A stretch of 60,331 bases of DNA, from NCBI GenBank assembly GCA_000511875.1, contig AZIN01000004.1, positions 448,915 to 509,245 on the forward strand, in the 5' to 3' direction. The translations under genes and the position numbers were made by a program. The notes under the pieces are model-generated. The model saw nothing but the letters and a program-made list of their open reading frames with translations, did not search any database and had not been told where the DNA came from. This DNA comes from Gammaproteobacteria bacterium MOLA455. GTDB lineage: Bacteria; Pseudomonadota; Gammaproteobacteria; Pseudomonadales; Porticoccaceae. Below, in pieces: positions 7,665 through 15,649 of this stretch; the stretch's first letter is position 1, and the number at the start of each line of letters is the position of its first letter.

Positions 7665-10169
7665 ATGGTTAAACATAAAAATTACGCCTTGGCGAAGGGC
7701 TTGGTAACAATAGTGGCTGGATTGGCATTCTCTATGATGCCTGTAAAGCTCGTTGCGCAAGGTCTCAATGCTGCAGATAAGGCAGCCGCTGTTGAAAAAC
7801 GTGTGGAGACACTTTTGGCAAGTATGTCCGTCGAGCAAAAAGTCGGCCAGATGATCCAGCCAGAGATTAAATTTGTCTCTCCCTCTGATGTCAAAAAATA
7901 CCATATTGGCTCTATTCTTAACGGCGGTGGTTCCTTTCCCGGACAGCGTAAAAACTCTGCTATCCAAGACTGGGTTGATCTTGCCGACGCTTACTACAAT
8001 GCTTCTGTAGACACCTCTAATGGTGGTACAGGTATTCCTGTTATCTGGGGTACTGATGCGGTACATGGCCACAACAATGTGATTGGTGCCACGCTATTTC
8101 CTCACAATATTGGCCTGGGTGCGGCAAACGACCCGCAGTTGCTGCGCCAAATAGGAGAAGTCACTGCGCGAGAAGTTGCGGTTACCGGTATCGACTGGAT
8201 CTTCGCGCCCACTGTTGCCGTGGTGAAAGACAACCGCTGGGGACGCAGCTATGAGGGCTATAGCAGCGATGCTGCAATAGTCAAAGCCTATGCTGGTGAG
8301 ATTGTTAAAGGCATTCAGGGCGAACCAGGCGAGCTGGGTTCAGATCCTTCAAAAGTAGTGGCCACAGCAAAGCACTGGATCGGTGACGGCGGTACCTATC
8401 GCGGTGTCGATCAGGGCAACACCATTCTCGATATAGACCAGCTGCTCGAGTTACATGGTCAGGGCTATCTCAGCGCTCTCGATGCTGACGTGCAGTCGGT
8501 AATGGTGTCATTCAATAGTTGGAATGGGCGCAAGCTTCACGGCCACAGAGAGCTGATTACCGACGTGCTAAAAGGCCAACTCGGTTTCGACGGTCTCGTG
8601 GTCAGCGACTGGGACGGCATCGGACAGGTTGAGGGCTGTACTACTGAAAATTGTGCTCAGGCTATCAACGCTGGTATAGATTTGATTATGGTACCCCAGG
8701 GTTGGAAAAACCTTATTGGCAATATGCTCGAGCAGATTGAGAGCGGTATTATTCCAATGGCCCGTATAGACGACGCTGTGACGCGTATCTTGCGCATAAA
8801 AATCCGCGCTGGCCTGCTGGATAAAGGTGCCCCATCGACTCGTGAACTAGCAGGTCAATCTGAAGTTATTGGCTCTGCTGAGCACCGTGCTGTTGCGCGA
8901 GACGCAGTGCGCAAGTCTCTGGTCTTGCTAAAGAATAAAAACCAGCTGCTGCCGCTGAAAGGCGAGCAGCATATTCTGGTTACAGGCGATGGTGCCGACA
9001 ATATCGGCAAGCAGAATGGCGGGTGGACTATTACTTGGCAGGGTACTGAAAACAAGAATAGTGATTTCCCCGGAGCCACGTCTATCTATGCTGGTCTTAA
9101 GCAGGCGGTTGAAAACAACGGCGGTTCGGTTGAGTTGAGCGGCGATGATAGCTGGGTTAAAAAGCCCGATGTAGCCGTAGTGGTATTTGGTGAAGAGCCC
9201 TATGCCGAAGGTGTTGGCGATATTGAGTCACTGATGTACCGCGATGGTTATCAGGCAGACCTTGAGCTGCTCAAGTCACTAAAGGCTAAAAATATTCCTG
9301 TAGTCGCTGTATTTTTGACCGGCCGCCCGCTGTGGATGAATGCCGAGTTGAACAGCTCAGATGCCTTTGTCGTGGCCTGGTTGCCCGGTTCTGAAGGTGT
9401 TGGTGTGGCGGATGTTTTGGTCGCCGATAGTGCGGGTAAAGTGCGCTATGACTTCACCGGCAGGCTCTCTTTTGACTGGCCTAACAGCGAACTTGACCGA
9501 GCGGATGGCGCTCTTCCGGTCAGTGACTTGTTGCTCACTCGTGGTCAGGGCCTCAGTTATGGCGATGCAGAAATCATTGCCGACAAGCTCAATGAAAAGC
9601 CGTTAATTGATGCTTCAAAGGCTGCTCGCGTAGTGTTTAGCGGCAGTGCGCGTCCGCCGTTTAAAACCTACGTGGGTGACTCTAGCAACTGGCAGAAATT
9701 GGTTCAGGGCAATAAATCCTCTACTGCATTTGGCGATCTAACGGTCACGACTGTGGACGGAGCCGTGCAGGAAGACTCGCGCTTAGTGGAGTGGAAAAGT
9801 GGCCGTGAAAGCCAGTTCTACTTCCAGTCAGAAGCCGGTGTTGATTTGAGCAAATTGCGCGAGGAAGATGCGGCACTGGTCATGATTATCAAAGTTGATA
9901 AAAAGCCCAAAGGCGCTGTAACTTTGCGTATGGATTGCGGCTGGCCATGTTCAGGCGGGCTCAACATCACCCGTATACTGCGTGCGATTCCTGAAAATCA
10001 GCCGGTTCGTATAGGTGTCAAGTTAAGCTGTTTTGAAAAGGTCGGTGTCAACTTGAAGAAGGTTAACTCGCCCTTCGTCTTGGTTTCTTCTAAGGAATTT
10101 GCGCTCACCATTGCAGACGTTAGAGTTACTAAGGACATTTCTGAAAAGTCCCTGATTGGGTGTGGTTGA
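7665..10169 (+). CDS. Secreted GH3 exo-beta-glucosidase (1,3/1,4-beta-glucan type)
   Basis: Glycoside hydrolase family 3 enzyme that removes glucose from beta-glucan oligosaccharides, probably in the periplasm or outside. A signal peptide covers residues 1-31 (VTIVAGLAFSMMPVKLVAQ). The TIM-barrel domain carries KHWIGDGGT and the nucleophile motif VVSDWDGIGQVEGC (predicted nucleophile Asp315). The (alpha/beta)6 sandwich domain follows with VVVFGEEPYAEGVGD. An extra C-terminal beta domain begins at about residue 640. The 834-residue length and layout resemble marine ExoP-type exo-1,3/1,4-beta-glucanases. Together with the upstream TonB receptor and binding protein this supports laminarin-type glucan use. 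Confidence 0.92.
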   Translation: MVKHKNYALAKGLVTIVAGLAFSMMPVKLVAQGLNAADKAAAVEKRVETLLASMSVEQKVGQMIQPEIKFVSPSDVKKYHIGSILNGGGSFPGQRKNSAIQDWVDLADAYYNASVDTSNGGTGIPVIWGTDAVHGHNNVIGATLFPHNIGLGAANDPQLLRQIGEVTAREVAVTGIDWIFAPTVAVVKDNRWGRSYEGYSSDAAIVKAYAGEIVKGIQGEPGELGSDPSKVVATAKHWIGDGGTYRGVDQGNTILDIDQLLELHGQGYLSALDADVQSVMVSFNSWNGRKLHGHRELITDVLKGQLGFDGLVVSDWDGIGQVEGCTTENCAQAINAGIDLIMVPQGWKNLIGNMLEQIESGIIPMARIDDAVTRILRIKIRAGLLDKGAPSTRELAGQSEVIGSAEHRAVARDAVRKSLVLLKNKNQLLPLKGEQHILVTGDGADNIGKQNGGWTITWQGTENKNSDFPGATSIYAGLKQAVENNGGSVELSGDDSWVKKPDVAVVVFGEEPYAEGVGDIESLMYRDGYQADLELLKSLKAKNIPVVAVFLTGRPLWMNAELNSSDAFVVAWLPGSEGVGVADVLVADSAGKVRYDFTGRLSFDWPNSELDRADGALPVSDLLLTRGQGLSYGDAEIIADKLNEKPLIDASKAARVVFSGSARPPFKTYVGDSSNWQKLVQGNKSSTAFGDLTVTTVDGAVQEDSRLVEWKSGRESQFYFQSEAGVDLSKLREEDAALVMIIKVDKKPKGAVTLRMDCGWPCSGGLNITRILRAIPENQPVRIGVKLSCFEKVGVNLKKVNSPFVLVSSKEFALTIADVRVTKDISEKSLIGCG

Positions 10170-10200
10170 TCCCGACTCAAACTGCTTTTTGAATAGCCGC

Positions 10201-10224
10201 AACCAGCCCTTTTTAGGGCTGGTT
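10201..10224 (+). terminator. Hairpin terminator after the GH3 gene
   Basis: A perfect 10-bp stem, AACCAGCCCT (10201-10210) with AGGGCTGGTT (10215-10224), closes a TTTT loop 32 nt after the stop codon. There is no clean T tract right after the stem, although TTTTTT occurs about 16 nt later, so efficiency is uncertain. Confidence 0.65.
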
Positions 10225-10280
10225 TGCGTTTGGTCTAGGGTTTTTTCCTGTGCGTTTGGTTTATATTCTGACTAAAAGCA

Positions 10281-10316
10281 TAAGGAAGAGCGTAAGGAAG
10301 AGCCTAAGGAAAAGCG
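10281..10316 (+). repeat. Three imperfect 12-bp tandem repeats
   Basis: TAAGGAAGAGCG, TAAGGAAGAGCC and TAAGGAAAAGCG follow one another directly in the intergenic region before the HD-domain gene. No function can be assigned. Confidence 0.7.
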
Positions 10317-10445
10317 CCTTTGAAGGCTCTTCGGAAGCATGGCAAAACCCTCAGCATACTGCTAGTATCGCCCCATATTAGCGCTATAAAAACAATAATT
10401 TAATCTAACTGCGGAGCTAAGCTGTGTCCGTCATAAGGGGTTGGC

Positions 10446-11018
10446 ATGAACGCATTATTCACCAAAATGTCTGAAAGCACAGCGGAAGATTGGCAGATTA
10501 TTCTTCCCGAGCAGGTCGCCTATTTCAAGAAATTACCCGACCGTATATTAGCCCATTTAGAATTACTCACCGGTGATTATGGCGGCTTTGCCATTGACCG
10601 TCTGCAGCATTCACTGCAGACCGCCCATCGCGCCGCTGAAGCCGGTGAAGATGAAGAATATGTTGTCTGTGCGCTGCTCCATGATATTGGTGATACCCTT
10701 GGCAGCGCCAACCATGCCGATGTTGCTGCAGTCATATTGGAGCCCTTTGTCTCGGCAGAAAATCACTGGATGATCAAGCATCACGCTATTTTTCAGGGCT
10801 ATAATTTTTTCCATTTTCTCGGCGCCGATCGCAATATGCGTGATCAGTATCGTGAAAACCCAAACTTTAAGCGCACCGCGAGATTTATTGCCAAGTATGA
10901 TGACCCGTCCTTTGATCCGAAGATGCCTAAGTTAGAGTTGAGTGTTTTTGAACCCATGGTCCGCAGAGTGTTTAGTAAGCCAAAAAGCAGCATGTATAAA
11001 AGCTTTTTAGAAAATTAA
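10446..11018 (+). CDS. HD-domain protein (possible PhnZ/MIOX-like mixed-valence oxygenase or phosphohydrolase)
   Basis: A 190-residue all-helical HD-superfamily protein. The metal-binding motif is ALLHDIGDTLGSANHADVA (about residues 76-94). Further His residues occur earlier (QHSLQTAHRA) and later (WMIKHHAIFQG), and the C-terminus has FEPMVRRVF. The H..HD..H..D arrangement with a KHHAIFQGY segment recalls small HD-domain diiron oxygenases as much as phosphohydrolases, so the reaction is left open. AAGGGG sits 5 nt before the ATG. It forms a two-gene operon with the MOSC gene 9 nt downstream. Confidence 0.75.
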   Translation: MNALFTKMSESTAEDWQIILPEQVAYFKKLPDRILAHLELLTGDYGGFAIDRLQHSLQTAHRAAEAGEDEEYVVCALLHDIGDTLGSANHADVAAVILEPFVSAENHWMIKHHAIFQGYNFFHFLGADRNMRDQYRENPNFKRTARFIAKYDDPSFDPKMPKLELSVFEPMVRRVFSKPKSSMYKSFLEN

Positions 11019-11027
11019 GGAATTCTA

Positions 11028-11507
11028 ATGTCAGTGGCAAATATTCTCGGTATCTATGTTGCGTCCGCTAAGGGTGCTGGCATGATTGGCCACCAAAAAG
11101 TGTCAGTGCGGGCAGGCAAAGGCATTGAAGGAGACCGCTATTTTTCTCAGACGGGCAAGAATCGGTCTAATTATAAGGGTCAGCCAGACTGGGAAATCAC
11201 TCTGATTGAATCCGAAGTGATTGAGGCATTTAATCAGGAGAAGGGGCATAGTTTTCACGACAGTGATTTTCGTCGTAACCTGGTTACTCAGGGGGTACGC
11301 CTCAATGACTTAGTCGGCAGGTACTTCACCATCAACAATGTCAGTTTCTACGGTGTGCAGCTCTGTGAACCCTGTGCTGGCCTGCAGCGCCGTCTCGCGG
11401 TGAGTATCCTACCTGAGCTGGTCGGCAAAGGCGGTCTGCGTGCGCAGATCCGTGGCAATGGTGTGATCGGGGTGGATGACCAGCTTACCCCAGTCGAAAA
11501 AATCTAA
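11028..11507 (+). CDS. MOSC domain-containing protein
   Basis: A 159-residue single-domain MOSC protein. GIEGDRYFSQTGK, the RRNLVTQGVRLNDLVGR region and the conserved Cys motif VQLCEPCAGLQRRL near the C-terminus fit sulfur-carrier MOSC proteins (family of the MoCo sulfurase C-terminal domain). Its substrate is unknown. A ribosome-binding AAGGA overlaps the stop of the HD gene, suggesting coupled expression. Its 3' end overlaps that of tatD on the other strand by 23 nt. Confidence 0.85.
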   Translation: MSVANILGIYVASAKGAGMIGHQKVSVRAGKGIEGDRYFSQTGKNRSNYKGQPDWEITLIESEVIEAFNQEKGHSFHDSDFRRNLVTQGVRLNDLVGRYFTINNVSFYGVQLCEPCAGLQRRLAVSILPELVGKGGLRAQIRGNGVIGVDDQLTPVEKI

Positions 11508-12282
11508 GGCTATTATCACTGGTCTGCTGAGCAAGTTCCTCGGCTGACTCTTCTCTCTGTTCAGCTATCTTGCTGACCACCCAGGGTAAAAATGCCGGTT
11601 CATTGCGTTTGCCCTTGGGCGGCTCGGGCATGTTTTTCGGTAGCAGATAGGGTGCATCGGTCTCCACCATCAGCCGCTGCAGCGGAATATCCGCTACTAG
11701 CCCCTGCAGCCCTGTGCCGCGCTTATCGTCGCAAACCCATCCAGTGATGCCAATATACATATCTAAGTCTAAATAGCCGTAGAGGGCCTCTCTAGAGCCT
11801 GTAAAGCAATGTGTTACAGCGTCGACCAAATGATCTCTGTAGGTGCGCAATATTTGCAGCTGTCTTTCAGCGGCATCTCGCTCATGGAGAAATACAGGCA
11901 GCTGTAATTCCGCGGCTAATTCAAGCTGTGCTTCAAAGGCTTTTTCCTGCTGTGCCGGAGTGGAAAAATTGCGATTAAAATCGAGACCCATTTCGCCGAT
12001 AGCAACCACATGCTGTTCTGTAGCTAGAGCTTTGAGTGTGGCTATAGACTCTCTATTCAAAGACTTAGCGTCGTGTGGGTGAATGCCGGCAGTGGCATAG
12101 AGCATCCCGGGAAACTGATCAGTAAACTGGCGACAGAGTTCGACAACGGATTGACTTTCGCTCACCGAGGTACCGGTGAGAATCAGTTTCTCAATCCCGG
12201 CGTCTCTGGCGCGCTGAAGTACCTCAGGGCGATCTTTTTCGAAGCGTGAGTTGGACAGGTTAACGCCAATATCGATTAACAT
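11485..12282 (-). CDS. tatD: TatD-family metal-dependent deoxyribonuclease
   Basis: A 265-residue TIM-barrel amidohydrolase-type nuclease. The family motifs visible are the N-terminal LIDIGVNLSNSRFEKD, GIHPHDAKSL, AIGEMGLDFNR, VFLHERDA, THCFTGS and LMVETDAPYLLP. Members degrade DNA 3'-5' and take part in repair or DNA clearance. The gene starts 2 nt after the slt stop codon, so the two are likely co-transcribed. In this protein the family position usually written D-x-H is D-x-G (DIGVN), as in other YjjV/TatD members. Confidence 0.93.
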   Translation of the reverse strand: MLIDIGVNLSNSRFEKDRPEVLQRARDAGIEKLILTGTSVSESQSVVELCRQFTDQFPGMLYATAGIHPHDAKSLNRESIATLKALATEQHVVAIGEMGLDFNRNFSTPAQQEKAFEAQLELAAELQLPVFLHERDAAERQLQILRTYRDHLVDAVTHCFTGSREALYGYLDLDMYIGITGWVCDDKRGTGLQGLVADIPLQRLMVETDAPYLLPKNMPEPPKGKRNEPAFLPWVVSKIAEQREESAEELAQQTSDNSLRFFRLG

Positions 12283-12284
12283 GG

Positions 12285-14264
12285 TCAGAGCAGCCTATAG
12301 ATTTCATTGCGCATTAACAGCGGTGGTCGCCGACCTACTTTGCGCGAATAGATAATCGAATACATTAAAATATTACGCACATAGGCGCGAGTCTCTCTAT
12401 AGGGGATCACTTCAATCCAGATATCCAAGGGCAGTGTTCCATCGCTCTTTTTGAGCCACTGTGTAACCCTATTGGGCCCCGCATTATAAGCTGCGCTAGC
12501 AAGAATGCGACTGCCATCAAAGCGTTTAAGCAGCTCGCTGTAGTAGCGGCTGGCAATGGCAATATTGGTTGCCGGATTATATAGCTCGGCACTTTTGCGA
12601 TAGGGGATTTTATATTTGCGCGCCGTGCTCTTAGCGGTGGCGGGCATAACCTGCATCAATCCCCGGGCCCCGGCTGGAGATGTGGCCGAGGCATCAAAAG
12701 CGCTCTCTTGGCGCGCCAGGGCAAATAGTAAGTGGCTGTCCAGCTCATTGCTTTGTGCTGCAGCTGTTATTGCATCGGCAAAGGCCAGGGGGAAGCGCAG
12801 CTCTACATCATCCCAGTATTGAATGCTGCCCAGGCTGGCAATTGCTTTGCTGTGCCACTGCCACTGTGCGGTGACTATGGCTGCCGCCAGCCAGTCTGGG
12901 TAGGTGAAGGTTGCACTGGCTTGACTCCATTCTCGATTGGCGTCGAGGTTGTCATTGTGAAACCTCAACTCTCGTGCTCGGGCCATAGCCGGGAGAGCTG
13001 TAATCGCCTCTAGACGCTGGGGATCAATCGCCACCGGTCGGTGGTTGATGCGGTACTCTTTGTCGAGCATATCGCTGGCGAGAAAACCGTAAAAATCCCG
13101 TTCTTGAGCTAGACTTTCGGTCATCTGCAGCAGTGCAGGGTGCTCGGTGGTCAATGGATTACTGAGCATGCTGCGGATTGTCCAATAGCGCCAGGACGTG
13201 CGACTTTGCAGGTTCTTGGGCAGTCGTTCCAACCATAGGGAAACATTCGGCCAGTCTTTTTTCGCTAGTGCTAGGCGAATACGCCATTCCACCAGACTGC
13301 CGTCGAGAGTCTCGTTAAGTAATTGCAGATGGTCGCTAAAATAGGAGTCGGCGACAGCGGTGGCGCCCTGTTTATAGAGGCCTTTGATGATTGCACTGAC
13401 AATGGCGCTGCGGGCGGCGTCAGTAAAATCGTGGGTCTGCTGATAGTGGCTCCAGTATTTGAGGCTTGCGTGGCTGTCGCGAGGCGCTAGATGCACTAGG
13501 GCTTGTTGAATTATGTTTAGTTCTTCGGAACTGTGGTTACTAAAATCCGCGAACCGCGCAATGTCTCGAGGTGATCGGTGAGTCTGATAGTAGAGCTTGG
13601 CCAGTTCACTGTAGTGAGGACTTGTGAAGAAGCGCTTGAGATATCGGGCAAGCTGATATTGGTGATTGAGCAGTGCCTTGTTAAAACGTTGCCAGGCCAA
13701 TGCCTCTGTGATTCGGTTGTCGGTGATTAAACGGGCAAATAATCGGTCACATTGCTTGGGTTGAGATTTACCAACATTCCACAATTCCAGCGCCGCGGTT
13801 AAGGCCTGTTCGCGTCTTTGATGCAACTGCGGGTCTGCAGCATCAGCGTAATAACGCGCCAGCTGAAACTGGCATTGCTGCTTGGTACTTGCCTGTTGCG
13901 GCTTGTAGAAACGGATAAAAGTAGTCCAATACTGACGCTTGGCCAGATAGTCGAGCCAGCGATTGCGCAGCTGCTTCGCTTTTAAAGTGCCGCCATAGTC
14001 TTGCAGATATTGGCTTACTTCAGGATGCCTCGAGTAGCGTAGATTGGCAGCCAGATCGGCATAGATTAAATAGGGGTAGAGGGGGTAGTTTTGCAGTTGC
14101 TCTCGGTGTTGCTCAAGCTGCTGCCATTTGCCGCGGCGCGCTAGCTCGAGGGCTGCGGTGTAGAGTTGTCGCTGCTGGGCAAGGCTATTGGATATGGCCT
14201 GGTTTGAATATATATCCTCTGCATTGGCCAACACACAGCCGCAGAGTAGCATTGCCACAACCAT
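12285..14264 (-). CDS. slt: Soluble lytic murein transglycosylase
   Basis: Periplasmic enzyme that cleaves the MurNAc-GlcNAc bond to form 1,6-anhydroMurNAc. The long alpha-helical superhelix (residues about 25-480) is followed by the lysozyme-like catalytic domain. The catalytic Glu is predicted at residue 520 in ALARQESAFDASATSPAG, followed by ARGLMQVMPATA and SAAYNAGPNRV. The length of 659 is normal. The start is odd: the only canonical codon is the ATG at 14264, which gives a signal peptide with no positive N-region (MVVAMLLCGCVLANA), and no Shine-Dalgarno is seen. Extension upstream is open for about 20 codons but only offers ATT/ATC/ATA starts. Confidence 0.93.
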   Translation of the reverse strand: MVVAMLLCGCVLANAEDIYSNQAISNSLAQQRQLYTAALELARRGKWQQLEQHREQLQNYPLYPYLIYADLAANLRYSRHPEVSQYLQDYGGTLKAKQLRNRWLDYLAKRQYWTTFIRFYKPQQASTKQQCQFQLARYYADAADPQLHQRREQALTAALELWNVGKSQPKQCDRLFARLITDNRITEALAWQRFNKALLNHQYQLARYLKRFFTSPHYSELAKLYYQTHRSPRDIARFADFSNHSSEELNIIQQALVHLAPRDSHASLKYWSHYQQTHDFTDAARSAIVSAIIKGLYKQGATAVADSYFSDHLQLLNETLDGSLVEWRIRLALAKKDWPNVSLWLERLPKNLQSRTSWRYWTIRSMLSNPLTTEHPALLQMTESLAQERDFYGFLASDMLDKEYRINHRPVAIDPQRLEAITALPAMARARELRFHNDNLDANREWSQASATFTYPDWLAAAIVTAQWQWHSKAIASLGSIQYWDDVELRFPLAFADAITAAAQSNELDSHLLFALARQESAFDASATSPAGARGLMQVMPATAKSTARKYKIPYRKSAELYNPATNIAIASRYYSELLKRFDGSRILASAAYNAGPNRVTQWLKKSDGTLPLDIWIEVIPYRETRAYVRNILMYSIIYSRKVGRRPPLLMRNEIYRLL

Positions 14265-14445
14265 GGGGATTTTTAGACTGAAGTGAGAGATATTAAAAAT
14301 AGGAACGGCCTTATTAAGGAGCGATATTGGTTAATGCTGGGACCTCATCTTAGCGCCTAAAGCGGGAGGGCGGTGTGTTGGAAGCCCCTGTGACCTTTTG
14401 CTACCCCCAGTGACAAAAAGCCCCTAACAAAGTGGCTCAATTACC

Positions 14446-14886
14446 TTAGTCGTCCTCATTTATCCGCACCGCCAGCACATCGCAGGGGGCACCATGGAGA
14501 ACACTGTTGCTGGTAGAGCCAAATATCAGCGCCAGTCCATGACGACCGTGGCTGCCTACTATTATAAGGTCTATATTTTCCTCTTTGGCCATTCGGCGCA
14601 TTTCATTGGCCGGCTGACCCAAGACTATATGCTGATCCTCTTCTGGTACAGCAAGTTGTTGGGCAAGAACGGCTAAGCGCTGTCTTGCCTGGTCTTCCAG
14701 CTGCACCTGCACATCGGATAAATCCACTGGTATGTCGCCGCCGTAAGTGAACGCGAGGGGCTCGAGGATATGGCAGATTGATATCTTTACCTCGCGGTCT
14801 GCAAAAAGTTGCTTGACGCGGTCTACCACTTGCTGTGATTCTGGAGACAGATCAAGGCCGATCAGCAGGTGTTTGTAAGTAGACAT
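14446..14886 (-). CDS. Universal stress protein (UspA family)
   Basis: A 146-residue single-domain Usp protein starting MSTYKHLLIGLDLSPES. The ATP-binding type signature is seen near the C-terminus (LIIVGSHGRHG followed by GSTSNSVLHGAPCDVLAV). The start at 14886 is preferred over a longer frame because AAGGAG lies 7 nt upstream. The gene is monocistronic. Usp proteins accumulate under stress and growth arrest; the specific role is unknown. Confidence 0.9.
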   Translation of the reverse strand: MSTYKHLLIGLDLSPESQQVVDRVKQLFADREVKISICHILEPLAFTYGGDIPVDLSDVQVQLEDQARQRLAVLAQQLAVPEEDQHIVLGQPANEMRRMAKEENIDLIIVGSHGRHGLALIFGSTSNSVLHGAPCDVLAVRINEDD

Positions 14887-15034
14887 AGGGTTACTCCTTC
14901 TGGTTTTGTTAACGACTGTGCTGATTGCTATATGGGTTAATTTTTCAGAGACTAGATATTCAGTGGCCCACATTATGCCCACTGCCTAGTTTCTAACTCG
15001 CTGACTTCAATCACTAATTATAGAGTAGTACGAA

Positions 15035-15520
15035 ATGACATGGTTGTTAATAGTATTGGGCGTCGCCGTGGTGATATCGCCGCTGATGTGGTTTCGGCAG
15101 TCGCCACGTCAGAAACTGATCACCGAGCTGAGACGCTCTGCTGGCAGTGCCGGATTGCAGGTGAGTCTCCATCGTCGGCCCGATGCTCGCGAGGAGGAAA
15201 CACGGCTGGAGTGCGTTTGTTATCGCATACCCTGGCTCGATGGCGACTGTCGGCAAAATTGGGTGCTGCACCGTTTTAGCACCCGTGGCTGGGACTCGGT
15301 GTGTCCTGGATGGCTGTGGACTCTTAATCAGGCAGCGCCTCAGTGGGATGATCTGTTGGCTGATCAAATGGATGATTTTCCCGCTGGTGTTAGTGCCCTT
15401 GTGGCGACAGATGCAGGTATGGGCGTGATCTGGAATGAGCGTGAGGATGCGGCGGATCTAGAGAAAATTGTCGACAAATTAAAGAAATTTCAGCATCAGG
15501 CAAAAGAAATTTGTCGATGA
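15035..15520 (+). CDS. Membrane-anchored conserved hypothetical protein
   Basis: A 161-residue protein with one N-terminal membrane segment (TWLLIVLGVAVVISPLMW). A soluble domain follows that is rich in Trp and contains CVCYRIPWLDGDCRQNW and a C-terminal charged helix. I do not recognise a named family. It sits upstream of topA in the same direction with a 129-nt gap. The gap contains a 7-bp hairpin, GCTCGCA/TGCGAGC, at 15573-15590. Base composition is like its neighbours, and the protein is probably real. Confidence 0.65.
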   Translation: MTWLLIVLGVAVVISPLMWFRQSPRQKLITELRRSAGSAGLQVSLHRRPDAREEETRLECVCYRIPWLDGDCRQNWVLHRFSTRGWDSVCPGWLWTLNQAAPQWDDLLADQMDDFPAGVSALVATDAGMGVIWNEREDAADLEKIVDKLKKFQHQAKEICR

Positions 15521-15572
15521 AACTTGACCAGAGGGCGCACAAACACGTATATATGCGCACCTTGAGTCCAAA

Positions 15573-15590
15573 GCTCGCAAGTATGCGAGC
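15573..15590. other. Short perfect hairpin between the 161-residue gene and topA
   Basis: GCTCGCA and TGCGAGC pair perfectly around an AGTA loop. No T tract follows, so this may be a weak attenuator or mRNA-processing structure rather than a terminator. Confidence 0.4.
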
Positions 15591-15649
15591 CAAATTATCT
15601 TCAGCATGCTGCTCTGATGGCAGCTGCGCAATTAGGGAAATCAGCCTAA

